Shown piece by piece: positions 1 to 9,400 of a stretch of DNA of 64,000 nt (positions are counted from its first letter, which is position 1; each line of letters opens with the position of its first letter). The notes under the pieces were generated by a model. It had not been told where the DNA came from. It saw nothing but the letters and a program-made list of their open reading frames with translations, and did not search any database. The position numbers and the translations under genes are program-made. Source of the DNA: Paenibacillus sp. URB8-2 (GTDB taxonomy: Bacteria > Bacillota > Bacilli > Paenibacillales > Paenibacillaceae); assembly GCF_013393385.1 (NCBI RefSeq), contig NZ_AP023239.1, forward strand, positions 2,790,001 to 2,854,000. The letters run 5' to 3'.

Positions 1-2
1 CA

Positions 3-1811
3 GAAGAAGCGAGCCGCAAGGAGTTAGATGAGAAGTTCCGAATGATCATCACTTCTGTTGCCATTTGCACTTGGTACGGCCAAAAGGTGCCCTATGTTTT
101 TGCCCTCCGTATGATGGGGGGATTCGGCACAGGTAACCAAGCGTTGCGAGGTGCCATTTCTTCAGCGACGTTTCTTGCCTTCGAAAAAAATGAAGATGAC
201 AGTTGGGATAGTACGGTCAGCATTCGAACCGAATTGGAATCGAGGTTATTATTAGAGGGATTTGGGATAAGTCCATTCCAAAGAGACGGAAAGATCAAAA
301 TCCTAAACTATATCATTACCATTTTGTTAAAGCATGTTAATTGTCGGAATAGAGATGAATATGAGCTAATTCGCAATGTTATTCAATTGGTTGGTCCTAA
401 TAATCATACATTCAAGCAGAAGAAACTATGGGATGAAGCTTATAATTCATTCGATGAACTAATTGGTGCACTTAATGATTATAGAGAAAAGGAGAAGGAC
501 AATAGTCTAGTTTTGCAAGAAATTACACTTCGGAGAGAATATTGTTTAATGCCTAAGTGTCCGCTAACTGACAAAGAGAAGTTGGACGCTTATAAGGAAG
601 CACTCGAAATTGCCGAGAAGCAAATTCGGGAGCGGGAACAAATCATCTCTCATTCCGGAAATAATCATCGAAAAATGGATTTGACTCTTGCACAATTAAA
701 AATAGAGAAGGCGAATCTGAACAATCGGATTTTCCAGCTGCCCAAAATGGACGAAGCTTATCGAGGCATGTTGTTCGACGATGTTTACGATTCGCTGCAA
801 GACGTTTTGGTTGCTTATCCAACAAACGGCTATGCGTATTCGCCAATCCTCAATGCAGGATTAAATCAACTAAGGCATGCAAAAAAAGAAGAATTACAAT
901 ATATTTCACATACGTTGCGGCAAATGTACTCGGTGCTTGACTTTTTTCAAGCTTCTGAAGACAGTTTCACCATTGAAAGTCGAGATGAATTAAACAGACT
1001 TCGAGGTGAAATCGGTATGAGAATGGACGAATTATTAGATAGCGATGACTACTTCATTAAGTCCGTTGAACGTAAAGAACCGACAGGGATTTACTTAAAA
1101 GCCTGCAATATTATCAGGGAACTGGAAAAGAAAGTGCAAGGTAAGTTCAATTATAATGAACCTTTGTTTAAAAAGAGCCATATAAATACATGTGAAAAAA
1201 TTATTCAGCTTTTCAATCATTATGCAGAAATCTCTCACCATGATCCCGCCAGCTTATTTATGCTCATTAATATAAAATGGTTATATCATAATCGATTCCC
1301 ACTATTTGGAGAAAAAGAATGTCAGCCAACGCGCTTGAACCAAACAGAGTGGAAAGAGCTACTTTATTTGTGTGAACATTATTTTCAATGCAGTCGATTC
1401 ATTAGGGACCGAATCCGTTACTTGGCGGCGCTTTGCAGCGCACAACTTGGGGACTATTATTCTACACAAGAATACCTAAAACCCTTCAGAGATTCGAGAG
1501 AGTATGAGAAGCGAGCGTTACATTTAATTTGCGATAAGAATGGGGTTCCGCAAACTTTTACCGCTAAGTTTAAATACGATTATGACACAGCCAATCGTCG
1601 AGGATACATGGTCATTTACGATAATGCAGATAAAAAGCAGCACCGACCGCTTCTGGATCGTGTCATATACCGACTTGAAAATATTCACCACCGTGACGAG
1701 GTTCGACGAGGCGGTATCATTGAAAATGTACAACTCTCCCTCTCCTATACTGGTTTTCAGGCACATCGTCGACGCAAAAATTATAAAGAATTGGAGAGGG
1801 GTGATGCATGA
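3..1811 (+). CDS. Hypothetical protein, 5' end outside the window
   Basis: The frame is open from base 3, well before the first ATG at 42, so this is the C-terminal part (about 602 residues) of a longer protein. I do not recognise the family. The first visible part holds a Gly-rich stretch (MMGGFGTGNQ). The middle is charged and probably helical (EALEIAEKQIREREQ), and the end is a basic, beta-looking segment. There is no signal peptide or clear membrane segment. Its stop overlaps the start of the next gene (ATGATG at 1808), so the two are probably co-translated. The AT-rich composition and the neighbouring HEPN-like gene and insertion sequence suggest an accessory, perhaps defence-related, island. 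That role is inference. Confidence 0.6.
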   Translation, partial: EEASRKELDEKFRMIITSVAICTWYGQKVPYVFALRMMGGFGTGNQALRGAISSATFLAFEKNEDDSWDSTVSIRTELESRLLLEGFGISPFQRDGKIKILNYIITILLKHVNCRNRDEYELIRNVIQLVGPNNHTFKQKKLWDEAYNSFDELIGALNDYREKEKDNSLVLQEITLRREYCLMPKCPLTDKEKLDAYKEALEIAEKQIREREQIISHSGNNHRKMDLTLAQLKIEKANLNNRIFQLPKMDEAYRGMLFDDVYDSLQDVLVAYPTNGYAYSPILNAGLNQLRHAKKEELQYISHTLRQMYSVLDFFQASEDSFTIESRDELNRLRGEIGMRMDELLDSDDYFIKSVERKEPTGIYLKACNIIRELEKKVQGKFNYNEPLFKKSHINTCEKIIQLFNHYAEISHHDPASLFMLINIKWLYHNRFPLFGEKECQPTRLNQTEWKELLYLCEHYFQCSRFIRDRIRYLAALCSAQLGDYYSTQEYLKPFRDSREYEKRALHLICDKNGVPQTFTAKFKYDYDTANRRGYMVIYDNADKKQHRPLLDRVIYRLENIHHRDEVRRGGIIENVQLSLSYTGFQAHRRRKNYKELERGDA

Positions 1812-2407
1812 TGAAAGACAGCATTCTCTTTTCTCATGCACAGATAGACAGAATGAATGCGCTGGCGAAAAGTATACATCCCAACCTACTTGTTTCATAT
1901 TATTACAACCCAAAATTGTTTTGTGAACATAGCAGTGATAAAGAACGTTTTTGGACTGCATTGACCAACTTATATAGCTTGTTTTTTGATTGCAGCCCTT
2001 TTTTATTCAGGGGAATGCATAGAGGACTATTCCGATATCTTTCTTCATATTGGAGATGCAGCGACTCAGAATTGCGTACTCCGCAAAATTTGATCAGTTT
2101 CGTCTACGCTCTCCAAGAGCTTCGAAGTTGGTACTGCCATAACAAACACCAAAATCTAAATTATAAAATGGAACTCATAGGTGGATTAGGGCGAACGATA
2201 AGAACTGTATTTAATGCCGACCCGTTGAGGCTTCCAGCAAATGACTTCGATTATCATTTCGCTCTAGAGCAGTTGGAGAACAAAGCCCATAATATGTTCG
2301 TAAGTTTAGAAACAACTTTACAAGCTCTTAAAGGTGACGTCGAGAACGGAGTCGCTACCTCTTTAACTCTTGTTGATATATACCCGGCGAAAAATAAATT
2401 GAGTTGA
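1808..2407 (+). CDS. HEPN-like protein, 3' end at an IS630 insertion
   Basis: This 199-residue protein overlaps the end of the preceding gene. Residues 101-111 read ALQELRSWYCH, which fits the R-x4-H signature (Arg106, His111) of HEPN domains, many of which are RNases in toxin-antitoxin and antiphage systems. The surrounding predicted helices fit, but the domain call rests on this motif. The reading frame ends 11 bases inside the left end of the IS630 element, so the last few residues come from the element. With the element removed and one TA kept, the frame would end at a TAA a few codons on. The original C-terminus was therefore either close by or has been frameshifted away. The gene is AT-rich like its upstream partner. 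Confidence 0.5.
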   Translation: MMKDSILFSHAQIDRMNALAKSIHPNLLVSYYYNPKLFCEHSSDKERFWTALTNLYSLFFDCSPFLFRGMHRGLFRYLSSYWRCSDSELRTPQNLISFVYALQELRSWYCHNKHQNLNYKMELIGGLGRTIRTVFNADPLRLPANDFDYHFALEQLENKAHNMFVSLETTLQALKGDVENGVATSLTLVDIYPAKNKLS

Positions 2408-3544
2408 GCGATCATGCACAACCCACAAAGAAATAAATTCCAGTATAATAGTCTTCAATACGATGATTATTGGAGACGATACAAATGAGTGTACGAGTTG
2501 GTGTGGCAGAAGAACACAAAGCAGCAGCCATTCTGGAAATCAAAGCCGCGATGAAAATAAACAAAGATTTACGGATGCACGAAAGGTATCAGACGATCCT
2601 CCTGCTGTTACTTGGCGAATCCTACGAACGAATTTCCGAAGTGACAGGACGAACGGTTGCGACCTTATATAACTACAGCAAAGCTTACCGAGAGCAAGGG
2701 ATGCAGGGGCTACAAATCGGACGTCCTCCAGGACGACATCGCTTGTTAACTGCTGAACAAGAGCAACAAGTGTATGAAGTGATAACGAATCAAACGCCCG
2801 AGGATCAAGGATTTCCTTCCCAGATGAACTGGACTTCTCCACTCGTTCGGAAATGGATCGAACAAAAGTGGAATATTCGGTATTCGGATCGAGGGACACG
2901 AGACCTTTTGTACCGTTTGAAGCTTAGCTTTACGAAGCCGACCTACACACTGGCTAAAGCAGACCCACAGAAACAAGAAGAATTCAAAGAACACTTTCAG
3001 GAGTTAAAAAAAACTCCTCGCTGGGCGCATCGACCGGATTCTGTTTGAAGATGAGTCCATGATCCGGGATTACCAAGCGCTTTCTCGTACCTGGTTTCCC
3101 AAGGGGCAGCAAAAAATCATTCCCACCTACGGCAAGCATTGGGGAGCGAAGCTGATCGGGACGCTGGATTATGAATCCGGCGAAGTGTTTTGCGTACAAG
3201 AAGAACAGTATACCGCCAAAGAATTCTTGTCCTTTCTGGAACGCGTCTTGGAAAAGTATGAAGGCGACCGAATCGTGATGATTTTGGACAATGCACGAAT
3301 TCATCACGCAGACCTCATCCAGCCTTTTTTAAAAGAACATCAAGCCAAACTCACCTTGGTTTATTTGCCTCCGTATAGTCCGAATTTGAACATGATTGAA
3401 GAATTGTGGGGCTGGTTAAAATCATCCGTAATTCATAATGTCTTCTTCGACTCGGTACAAAAAATTCGCAAAGTTGTTCAAGGATTTATCCGTTTGATTA
3501 ATGAAACGCCCGCTGCCACAGTTGAACGCTTATGTCTTCAATTC
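2397..3544 (+). mobile_element. IS630-family insertion sequence
   Basis: About 1.15 kb, flanked by TA dinucleotides at 2395-2396 and 3545-3546, as expected for IS630/Tc1-type TA target duplication. The ends share a short inverted AATTGA (left end AATTGAGTTGAGCG, right end reversed GAATTGAAGACATAAGCG), so the terminal repeats are weak and the exact ends are provisional. The element carries one transposase gene and sits between a HEPN-like gene and a further open frame. Confidence 0.75.
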
Positions 3545-3547
3545 TAA
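2485..3547 (+). CDS. IS630-family transposase, interrupted by a +1 shift at an A8 run
   Basis: The N-terminal half (2485-3048) has a helix-turn-helix region (EVTGRTVATLYNYSKAY). The C-terminal half has the DDE-type catalytic signatures of the IS630 family: FEDES, then ILDNARIHH, then NMIEELWGWLK. The halves are in different frames, joined at eight A residues (3006-3013). One base fewer would give a continuous protein reading ELKKLLAGRIDRILFEDES. This may be slippage-dependent expression, common in IS transposases, or a disabling indel, or a homopolymer sequencing error. I chose ATG 2485 because GGAGA lies 8 bases upstream; a TTG at 2470 is also open. The stop TAA uses the right-hand target TA. 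Confidence 0.85.
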
Positions 3548-3903
3548 ATATTAAATGCCGAATATATAGATGGAATGAGGAGATCATTCATTGGTATGCT
3601 GGTCATGAAGAATTTCATAAGTTAACAATTGATAAGTACTATAGTTACCTTTATCGGGATCTTTTTCGGGGCTGGCCAAACCGAAGATTTCAAAAGCCTT
3701 TTTTCAATAAATGTTGCGAACTAATTGGCAAACCAAACCGTACACAAACTTATGAAAATGGTCGCTCCGAATTGGAAAGCACTCTATTAGAGCAAATGAA
3801 TTTGACCCGTCAAGCCATAAATCCCATTGCTTACTACATCCAAGTGTTAAACGATCATGAAAATGATTTGCGTCAGTTCCTTACAAGACTTGCAACAGCA
3901 TGA
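3532..3903 (+). CDS. Hypothetical protein fragment downstream of IS630
   Basis: This open frame encodes about 120 residues outside the element. Its first codons lie inside the right end of IS630, so its real N-terminus was probably lost or displaced by the insertion. The sequence is rich in Trp, Tyr and Arg early (YRDLFRGWPNRRFQKPFF) and helical later. I do not recognise it. If the element is removed, the frame continues upstream for only nine more codons to a stop. It also lies one base out of frame with the HEPN-like gene, so it is either a separate gene or the frameshifted tail of that gene. Confidence 0.4.
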   Translation: MSSILNIKCRIYRWNEEIIHWYAGHEEFHKLTIDKYYSYLYRDLFRGWPNRRFQKPFFNKCCELIGKPNRTQTYENGRSELESTLLEQMNLTRQAINPIAYYIQVLNDHENDLRQFLTRLATA

Positions 3904-3974
3904 ATCAGTCTTGAGTAAAATCATAGCTTAACAGTCAAGAAGTGTTTCTTATTTTTCACTGCCGATGAGTCGGA

Positions 3975-4010
3975 AAGGCCACCTTCAGTTCTCAATCTGA
4001 AGGTGGCCTT
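3975..4010. terminator. Strong hairpin, terminator-like
   Basis: A perfect 14-bp stem (AAGGCCACCTTCAG at 3975-3988 with its complement at 3997-4010) has an 8-base loop. It has no downstream T-run on the plus strand, but A/T-rich sequence lies upstream. It marks the boundary between the AT-rich island and the truncated chemoreceptor. Confidence 0.5.
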
Positions 4011-5532
4011 CCAAGCCGATTTGCTGCTGATTCCCATGTTTTCAAATTCACCTCGTAATAAACAGATCACCGGATTGAAATATTTATACACCTTGAACAG
4101 GACGGAGAACGGCGGCAGGACCTCTTACCTCTATATGGTGGATGCAGCGCCGGCGGATGCTGCGGAGGATGATTTTTCACCGCTTGGCTCGGTGGAGGAC
4201 AACGACTATCCCGAAATGGTGAAGGCTTTTGCGGGAACGGCCGAATATGGAGATTTGTCCCGGGATGAGTATGGGGCGACGGTATCCGCTTATGTCCCTT
4301 TTTATGACCGGGAGGGACGGTTGCTCGGCATAATGGGAGCTGATTTAGATGCGACGAATGTCTATGAATCGATGGCCGCTTCCCGGAGAATGATGCTGAT
4401 TGCCGGAGCCGCAATTCTGCTTGCAAGCCTCGCGCTCGTTTACGCGCTGGCCAAATTTTTAACCACTCCGCTGAAGAGGCTAGCGCGCGAGATGCTTCGG
4501 GTCGGAGATGGCGATCTAACCGTGGCCGTGCCCGTTACCCGCAGAGATGAAATCGGAAGACTGGCTTCCGCCTTTGACTCCCTGGTTAGCGGCACCCGGA
4601 CGGTGATCGAAGGGATTAAGGACGGAACGGAGCGGCTGCTCACGTCCTCCTCAGAGGTGAGCGAGTACTCGAAACGTACAGCGGCAGCCAGCACGGATAT
4701 ATCCGACCGGATGCGGGAAGCGGCGTCCGGAGCCCAGACGCAGGCGATGCAGACGGTGGAGATGTGCCGGGCGATGGAGGAAATGACTTCCGGCGTGCAG
4801 CGCATTGCCGAATCAGCCGCTGAGGCGGCGGAATTGTCGGCAAGCACAACGAGCGCGGCTCAAGAAGGCAGACTCTCAGTCGCAGGAAGCGTGGAGCAGA
4901 TGAACCGAATCACCGGCATGACGGAGGAAATGGCCGCCGCCGCCCGTAGGTTGGCGGTTCGTTCGGAAGAAATCGGCGGAATCTCCGCCTTCATGACGGA
5001 CATTGCCGGGCAAACTCAGCTGCTGGCTCTTAACGCTGCGATCGAAGCGGCCAGGGCGGGCGAGCACGGACGGGGTTTTGCCGTTGTCGCGGAGCAGGTG
5101 CGGAAGCTTGCTGATCAGTCGCAGATTTCGCTTGAGGCCGCGTCCCGGATTGCTGGGGAAATCCGGACGGGAACGGCTGAGCTGGCGGAAATCATGGAAC
5201 AGGGAGCGGCTGAAGCAAGGAGAGGCAGGACTCTGGTCAACGAAGCGGGCAGCGCCTTTGGAGAGATAGTGGCCGGGATCGCTCGCGTGTCAGACCGGCT
5301 TCAGGAGATTTCTTCCTCCTCGCAGGAAATGAGTGCGACCTCTGAGGAGCTTGCGGCATCGGTTGGCGAGCTGGAGGCAATATCACGGACGGCATCGGAA
5401 CATTTCCGCAATGTGGCGGCTTCCTCGGAAGATCAACTTGGATCGATGAAGGAGGTCAGCTTGGAGTCGGAAAGGATCAGCGTCATGGCGGCCGAACTCC
5501 GGATGCTGATCGGAAGGTTCATTACCTCATGA
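4003..5532 (+). CDS. Methyl-accepting chemotaxis protein, N-terminally truncated
   Basis: The visible protein begins inside what should be the extracellular cache sensor ([16 protein letters not shown]). It lacks the usual N-terminal membrane segment and first part of the sensor. It continues through the end of the sensor ([23 protein letters not shown] in pieces), a membrane segment near residues 128-150, a HAMP domain to about 205 and a full signalling domain. The hairpin tip ([15 protein letters not shown]) lies near residue 345. The GTG at 4003 lies within the upstream hairpin and has no ribosome binding site, so expression is doubtful. Without TM1 the protein should not insert normally. 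I read it as a remnant cut off at a rearrangement junction next to the IS-bearing island. Confidence 0.75.
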   Translation: MAFQADLLLIPMFSNSPRNKQITGLKYLYTLNRTENGGRTSYLYMVDAAPADAAEDDFSPLGSVEDNDYPEMVKAFAGTAEYGDLSRDEYGATVSAYVPFYDREGRLLGIMGADLDATNVYESMAASRRMMLIAGAAILLASLALVYALAKFLTTPLKRLAREMLRVGDGDLTVAVPVTRRDEIGRLASAFDSLVSGTRTVIEGIKDGTERLLTSSSEVSEYSKRTAAASTDISDRMREAASGAQTQAMQTVEMCRAMEEMTSGVQRIAESAAEAAELSASTTSAAQEGRLSVAGSVEQMNRITGMTEEMAAAARRLAVRSEEIGGISAFMTDIAGQTQLLALNAAIEAARAGEHGRGFAVVAEQVRKLADQSQISLEAASRIAGEIRTGTAELAEIMEQGAAEARRGRTLVNEAGSAFGEIVAGIARVSDRLQEISSSSQEMSATSEELAASVGELEAISRTASEHFRNVAASSEDQLGSMKEVSLESERISVMAAELRMLIGRFITS

Positions 5533-5566
5533 TTCAGCCCGGGCATTGGCTCTGACAGCGCCGAGT

Positions 5567-5598
5567 CAAGGCGCGCACTGCTCAAAGTGCGCGCCTTG
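5567..5598 (+). terminator. Hairpin after the chemoreceptor gene
   Basis: A perfect 12-bp GC-rich stem (CAAGGCGCGCAC with its complement) and an 8-base loop lie 34 bases after the stop. There is no T-run, so the terminator call is moderate. Confidence 0.5.
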
Positions 5599-5745
5599 CG
5601 GGCGTCGGGGCATACTGTCGTCCACTATGCGGTAGCAGGGATTCACGCCGTCTCCACTGTTAGTTCCCGCTTGCCAAAAATCTGGATTTCTTTTATGATC
5701 GCTTTAGTACAATCGTTCTATATCTAAGGGGAGCGGTGAGGAAGA

Positions 5746-6174
5746 GTGGCCAAGAGAAGCTATGACAGCGAGCGTGTCCGTCAGGATGTGCTGAGTGAAG
5801 CCGAAGGGCTGTTCTCCCGGAAAGGGTACACCGCCACTTCGATCGCCGATATTTCCAAGGTAACCGGGCACAGTAAGGGGCATATTTATTATCACTTCAA
5901 GAGCAAAGAGGAGCTGTTCGTTGCTTTGGCGCAGCAGACCATGCGGAAATGGGGGGAGCGCTGGCAGGAGCGCGCTTTGACTTGTTCCTCTCCTTCGGAG
6001 AAGCTGTACGCAATTGCTGATTTCGTCATGAACAACTATCAGCAGGATCTGCTGAAAGCGGGCCAGGAGCTGGCCTCGCTTCCCGGTGTACAGCCGTCGA
6101 CTGTACAGGCGCTCTATGGATTGGGGCTTAGCCTGCTGTTAAGCCCACCGAGCCATGCGCCCTTGATCATTTAA
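5746..6174 (+). CDS. TetR-family regulator, C-terminus replaced
   Basis: GTG start after GGGGAGCGGTGAGGAAGA. Residues 1-60 form a typical TetR DNA-binding domain (GYTATSIADISKVTGHSKGHIYYHFKSK in pieces), with the beginning of the ligand-binding domain after it. Homology-like sequence stops at about residue 125 (STVQALYGL, near base 6120), where TetR proteins normally run to about 190 residues. The last 16 residues are read out of frame from a glycosyltransferase fragment. The gene is therefore a fusion created by a deletion that removed the 3' part of one gene and the 5' part of another. DNA binding might survive but ligand response should not. Confidence 0.7.
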   Translation: MAKRSYDSERVRQDVLSEAEGLFSRKGYTATSIADISKVTGHSKGHIYYHFKSKEELFVALAQQTMRKWGERWQERALTCSSPSEKLYAIADFVMNNYQQDLLKAGQELASLPGVQPSTVQALYGLGLSLLLSPPSHAPLII

Positions 6175-6626
6175 CGCTGATACCGGACTTTCACGGCGGC
6201 CATTTGTTCTCCAAATGGTATGGCACCTTTATTTTCCTGAGCGCATCGTCCTTTGGCATGCTCTGGAGGGTGAAAAACCCTAAAGCGCCGCAATCGCTTG
6301 GCGTTGGAGCTTTTAATCTGGTCAAGCGCAGCGCGTACGAACAAATCGGAACACATGCAGCTTTCTCCTATAACACAACGGACGACGCGACGCTCGGCAA
6401 ACGGATCAAACAGGCGGGCTGCCACCAGGATGCCGCTTACGGAACCCGGATGATCGCCGTCTGGAACTGGTATGAGAGTCTGGGACAATTAATCGGAAGT
6501 GTAGAAAAATCGGTGTTCAGCTTTCGGAATGCCCTGCCCACTTCTTTATCCTGTATACTGACGATGCTGTATCCCTGGGCCGGTCTTCTTTATCGGTCCG
6601 GGGGTGCCCCTTTTTCAAATCTATGA
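6130..6626 (+). pseudogene. Family 2 glycosyltransferase fragment
   Basis: In the frame running from about 6132 to the stop at 6626, the translation reads like the middle of a membrane-associated GT2 enzyme. It includes HLTLIPDFHGGHLFSKWY, then GAFNLVKRSAYEQIG, then TDDATLGKRIKQAGC and a motif around VWNWYESLGQLI. The catalytic N-terminal half is missing and the C-terminal membrane region breaks off after PWAGLLYRSGG. Both ends are therefore lost, the upstream junction being with a TetR gene. The following 198 bases hold no gene I can support. Confidence 0.65.
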
Positions 6627-6824
6627 AGTCATTCGCGGTATATACTTCGACTTTTGTGCCATTCTGGACGGCATAATGATGTCCCGTCTTGCTCACGATT
6701 TTGTCCTGGGCAGCGGCTAGTATGACATGGATCACTCCCTTTTTATGAAATTTTTAAGAAAATCTAATGAAACCATGAAAAGTCATCGCAGAGGAGGCAT
6801 AACAAGTCTAAAGGAGGCAAAAAA

Positions 6825-8027
6825 TTGGGCGCGATCAGAACGTATTTGAAACTTGGCGAAGTGTTGGAACGCTATCCGGACAAAGAAGGTATGTTGAAGG
6901 ATTTTTTTGATGCGGACTCGTCTGGGGAACTGCTTCGCCGTTACGGGGCAGACTCTTACCTGAACCGGATGCTGAAAAGCGAAGGGAAACCGGCGGATAC
7001 CCTGCTGTCACTGCTGAATGAAGGGGAGGAAGACCGGACGCTGCCGGCTGCGGGAGAGGTGGATTTTCTGGGAATGACCATCTGTTTGATGCGCCAGCGG
7101 TTTCAGGCCTGTTTTGACGATTGGATGACGGATTACCGGGAAGAGACAGGCCAAAGCTTCAATTGTTACTTGCCCCGGAACTGCGGCAGCGGCAATCCGT
7201 ACCGGAATGTCTGGCAGGCGGAGAACGTCCGCGACTTCCCGGGAATTGTGAGCGGCTGCGGCTTCAGCGATTTCTTCCGTGCCGAGTTTAGGGACAATCT
7301 GCTGAAGAAGAACGTTTTTCAAGCCGTGGACATGCCGATCACTGCTTCGCTTTCCCGTGACTTGATCGATCCCTATGGCAGTTATACGCTGTATGGGATC
7401 TATCCTTATGTGATGATGATAGACGAAACCCGGATCGGTTCGCTGCCTCGTCCGCGGGAATGGGCTGATTTGATGAATCCCGTCTACGAGGATAATGTCA
7501 TTGTGATCGGCTCTCCCGAAAAAGTATCGGAGCTGCTGCTGATGTATACGCACAAAGAGCATGGAGATGAAGGCATCCGCCGGCTTGGCGTTACGATCAA
7601 GGACGGGTGGCACGGCTCCAGGATGGCCAAAACCGCGGGCAGCGGGTCTACAGAAGGCGCGGCGATTTATGTGCTTCCATGGGCTTTTGCCCGGTTCAGT
7701 CCAAGACCGGATAAAGTATCCGTCGTGTGGCCGGAGGACGGTGCGATTTCCAATCCGCTGTTTATGCTGGTCCGCAAGGACCGCTACCGCGATCTTGAGC
7801 CGATTGCGCGCTATATGACCGGCCCGCAGCTTGGCCGCGAGGTTGCCTCATGCTCCTTCCCGGCGCTGAATGCCGAAGTGGATAACGGATTGCCGACGCA
7901 GGCCAAGATGAAATGGCTGGGCTGGGATTATCTCCGTTCCATCGATCTTCAGCAGCTGAAGGGCCATACCCAATCGGTCTTTCAGCAAAATTGGAAGAGA
8001 AACTCCCGTGTGGGGACTTCCAAATAA
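6825..8027 (+). CDS. Cytoplasmic substrate-binding-protein-like protein with DUF1858-like N-terminus
   Basis: TTG start with an excellent AAGGAGG seven bases upstream. The first 45 residues (TYLKLGEVLERYPDKEGMLK) resemble the small DUF1858-type helical module. The rest (about 100-390) looks like a type 2 periplasmic binding fold with Trp/Gly-rich segments and a TGPQLGREV region typical of iron/polyamine-type binding proteins. There is no signal peptide or lipobox, so unlike a transporter subunit it should stay in the cytoplasm, and no permease or ATPase is adjacent. It is monocistronic, followed by a terminator. Ligand unknown. The alternative is a binding-protein fold used as a sensor or metal chaperone. 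Confidence 0.5.
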   Translation: MGAIRTYLKLGEVLERYPDKEGMLKDFFDADSSGELLRRYGADSYLNRMLKSEGKPADTLLSLLNEGEEDRTLPAAGEVDFLGMTICLMRQRFQACFDDWMTDYREETGQSFNCYLPRNCGSGNPYRNVWQAENVRDFPGIVSGCGFSDFFRAEFRDNLLKKNVFQAVDMPITASLSRDLIDPYGSYTLYGIYPYVMMIDETRIGSLPRPREWADLMNPVYEDNVIVIGSPEKVSELLLMYTHKEHGDEGIRRLGVTIKDGWHGSRMAKTAGSGSTEGAAIYVLPWAFARFSPRPDKVSVVWPEDGAISNPLFMLVRKDRYRDLEPIARYMTGPQLGREVASCSFPALNAEVDNGLPTQAKMKWLGWDYLRSIDLQQLKGHTQSVFQQNWKRNSRVGTSK

Positions 8028-8048
8028 AGAATATCCTGTTAAACTTAG

Positions 8049-8097
8049 AGAGGGTGTCGCAGCAGCCATGTGATGGCAGCTATGACACTCTTATTTT
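8049..8097 (+). terminator. Rho-independent terminator
   Basis: An imperfect stem (AGAGGGTGTC at 8049-8058 with GACACTCT at 8084-8091) is followed by TTATTTTT, directly after the binding-protein-like gene. Confidence 0.6.
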
Positions 8098-8129
8098 TCT
8101 GAATCAACTTAACATATAAGGAGCATGTA

Positions 8130-8675
8130 ATGAAAATTAACAATCAGGAATTTTATATTAATGGGATAAGCTATACGGTTAGATCTGCAATGGATAAAGA
8201 TGCAAAAGATCTGTCTGAAATAAGATTTCAGATTGATGGAGAGTCTGAAAATTTAGACAGAGAACAAGGTGAGGGATTCATAGATATATCGGGTTTTGAA
8301 CAGATAATTAAAACGGATACGGAAAATATCAGGAACCTATTTTTAGTTGCGGCAGTTAATGACAGGATCGTCGGATTTTCAAGATGCGAAGGGAATGCGT
8401 TGAAACGATTCTCTCATAAAGTAGAGTTTGGAATATGCGTATTAAAAGATTATTGGGGCAATGGTATTGGGGACAATCTTTTAAAACAATCCATTTCTTG
8501 GGCCGACTCTAACGGAATTAAAAAAATAACTTTAAACGTTTTAGATACAAATGTTAAAGCCATTGAACTTTATAAGAAGTTTGGCTTTGAGGTTGAAGGT
8601 GTTTTAAAAAATGATAAAATTCTTTCTGACGGAAAATACTATAACACCATTGTTATGGGGAGATTTCATGGCTGA
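8130..8675 (+). CDS. GNAT-family N-acetyltransferase
   Basis: A 181-residue protein with the GNAT core: the acetyl-CoA loop region GICVLKDYWGNGIGDNLL (about 109-126) fits the Q/RxxGxG/A pattern in the form YWGNGIG, followed by NVLDTNVKAIELYKKFGFEVEG near the end. It resembles the family of ribosomal-protein or small-molecule acetyltransferases, but the acceptor cannot be told. It is preceded by AAGGAGC. Its codon use is markedly AT-rich compared with neighbours, suggesting recent acquisition. Confidence 0.8.
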   Translation: MKINNQEFYINGISYTVRSAMDKDAKDLSEIRFQIDGESENLDREQGEGFIDISGFEQIIKTDTENIRNLFLVAAVNDRIVGFSRCEGNALKRFSHKVEFGICVLKDYWGNGIGDNLLKQSISWADSNGIKKITLNVLDTNVKAIELYKKFGFEVEGVLKNDKILSDGKYYNTIVMGRFHG

Positions 8676-8794
8676 TGTCGTCGCAGTACAATTCCCCTTA
8701 TATTAGCAATTGTCTCCACATCGGAATTTTGGGATTGGCGAAGAGTAATCTGTTTCATCAATTGCAGCAGCTCCTTATTCTTTTCAAGGCTCAC
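8666..8794 (-). CDS. Possible small ORF coupled to the GNAT gene
   Basis: On the minus strand a GTG overlaps the stop of the upstream acetyltransferase (GTGA) and opens 42 codons beginning VSLEKNKELLQLMKQITLRQ. The overlap suggests translational coupling, and the start looks helical. It resembles nothing I know, may be the remnant of a lost gene, and runs into the end of the convergent GNAT gene. Confidence 0.2.
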   Translation of the reverse strand: MSLEKNKELLQLMKQITLRQSQNSDVETIANIRGIVLRRHQP

Positions 8795-9210
8795 GGTTCC
8801 AATCTCATATAAACGCTTCTTTCCCTGAAGCCGAGCGACTTCCAAAATGAATAGGCTCGTTCATTCCAGTACATCACCTCGATATCCAGCCTGTCCGTCT
8901 CCAGAAACTCTGATAATTTTTTGAAAGCAGCCTGCCCGTAGCCTTGTCTTCTGCAGTGCCGGCAAACAAAAAACTGCCTCAAATACAGCGGGCTGCTGCC
9001 ATGACGGACAAGGGCGTAGCCTTTGACCTCTCCGGTCTCCGAGAACAGATACGCATTGTAATCCCCTTCCAAAAAGCTCCTCATCCGTTCCTTCAATTGC
9101 CCGGTATTCATCGTATTATCATGCTTCTCATCTTCAATAAGCTGCCGGTTCAATTCCGCTAACAGGTCCAAATCTGCTTCCGAACAGGTATTAATAGTCA
9201 GGTTGTTCAT
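8791..9210 (-). CDS. GNAT-family N-acetyltransferase
   Basis: This 139-residue protein has the acetyl-CoA binding motif FFVCRHCRRQGYGQAAF (about 88-104, containing RRQGYG) and the C-terminal NERAYSFWKSLGFRE segment typical of GNAT enzymes. ATG follows AGGAGGAAC. The acceptor is unknown. It stands alone on the minus strand between a convergent acetyltransferase and the divergent Fur-regulated uptake operon. Confidence 0.8.
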   Translation of the reverse strand: MNNLTINTCSEADLDLLAELNRQLIEDEKHDNTMNTGQLKERMRSFLEGDYNAYLFSETGEVKGYALVRHGSSPLYLRQFFVCRHCRRQGYGQAAFKKLSEFLETDRLDIEVMYWNERAYSFWKSLGFRERSVYMRLEP

Positions 9211-9400
9211 GAAATGTTCCTCCTAAAACCAGCATCCTGTACATTCCAAATATCAGCTTGCTTTCCAGCTATAAGTTATCACGGGAGCGGCGCTAGCTTC
9301 AAGTATATGGAGGGGCCAACGCATACCGCAGTAAATTTGCGAAAAATATCGGTTGCTTATTGACAGGCAGAAGCAAAGAATTTAAAGTATATATCAATGA

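Noticed and set aside
6517..6735. Minus-strand 72-residue ORF
   Set aside because: More than half lies antisense to the glycosyltransferase fragment and the start has no properly spaced ribosome binding site.
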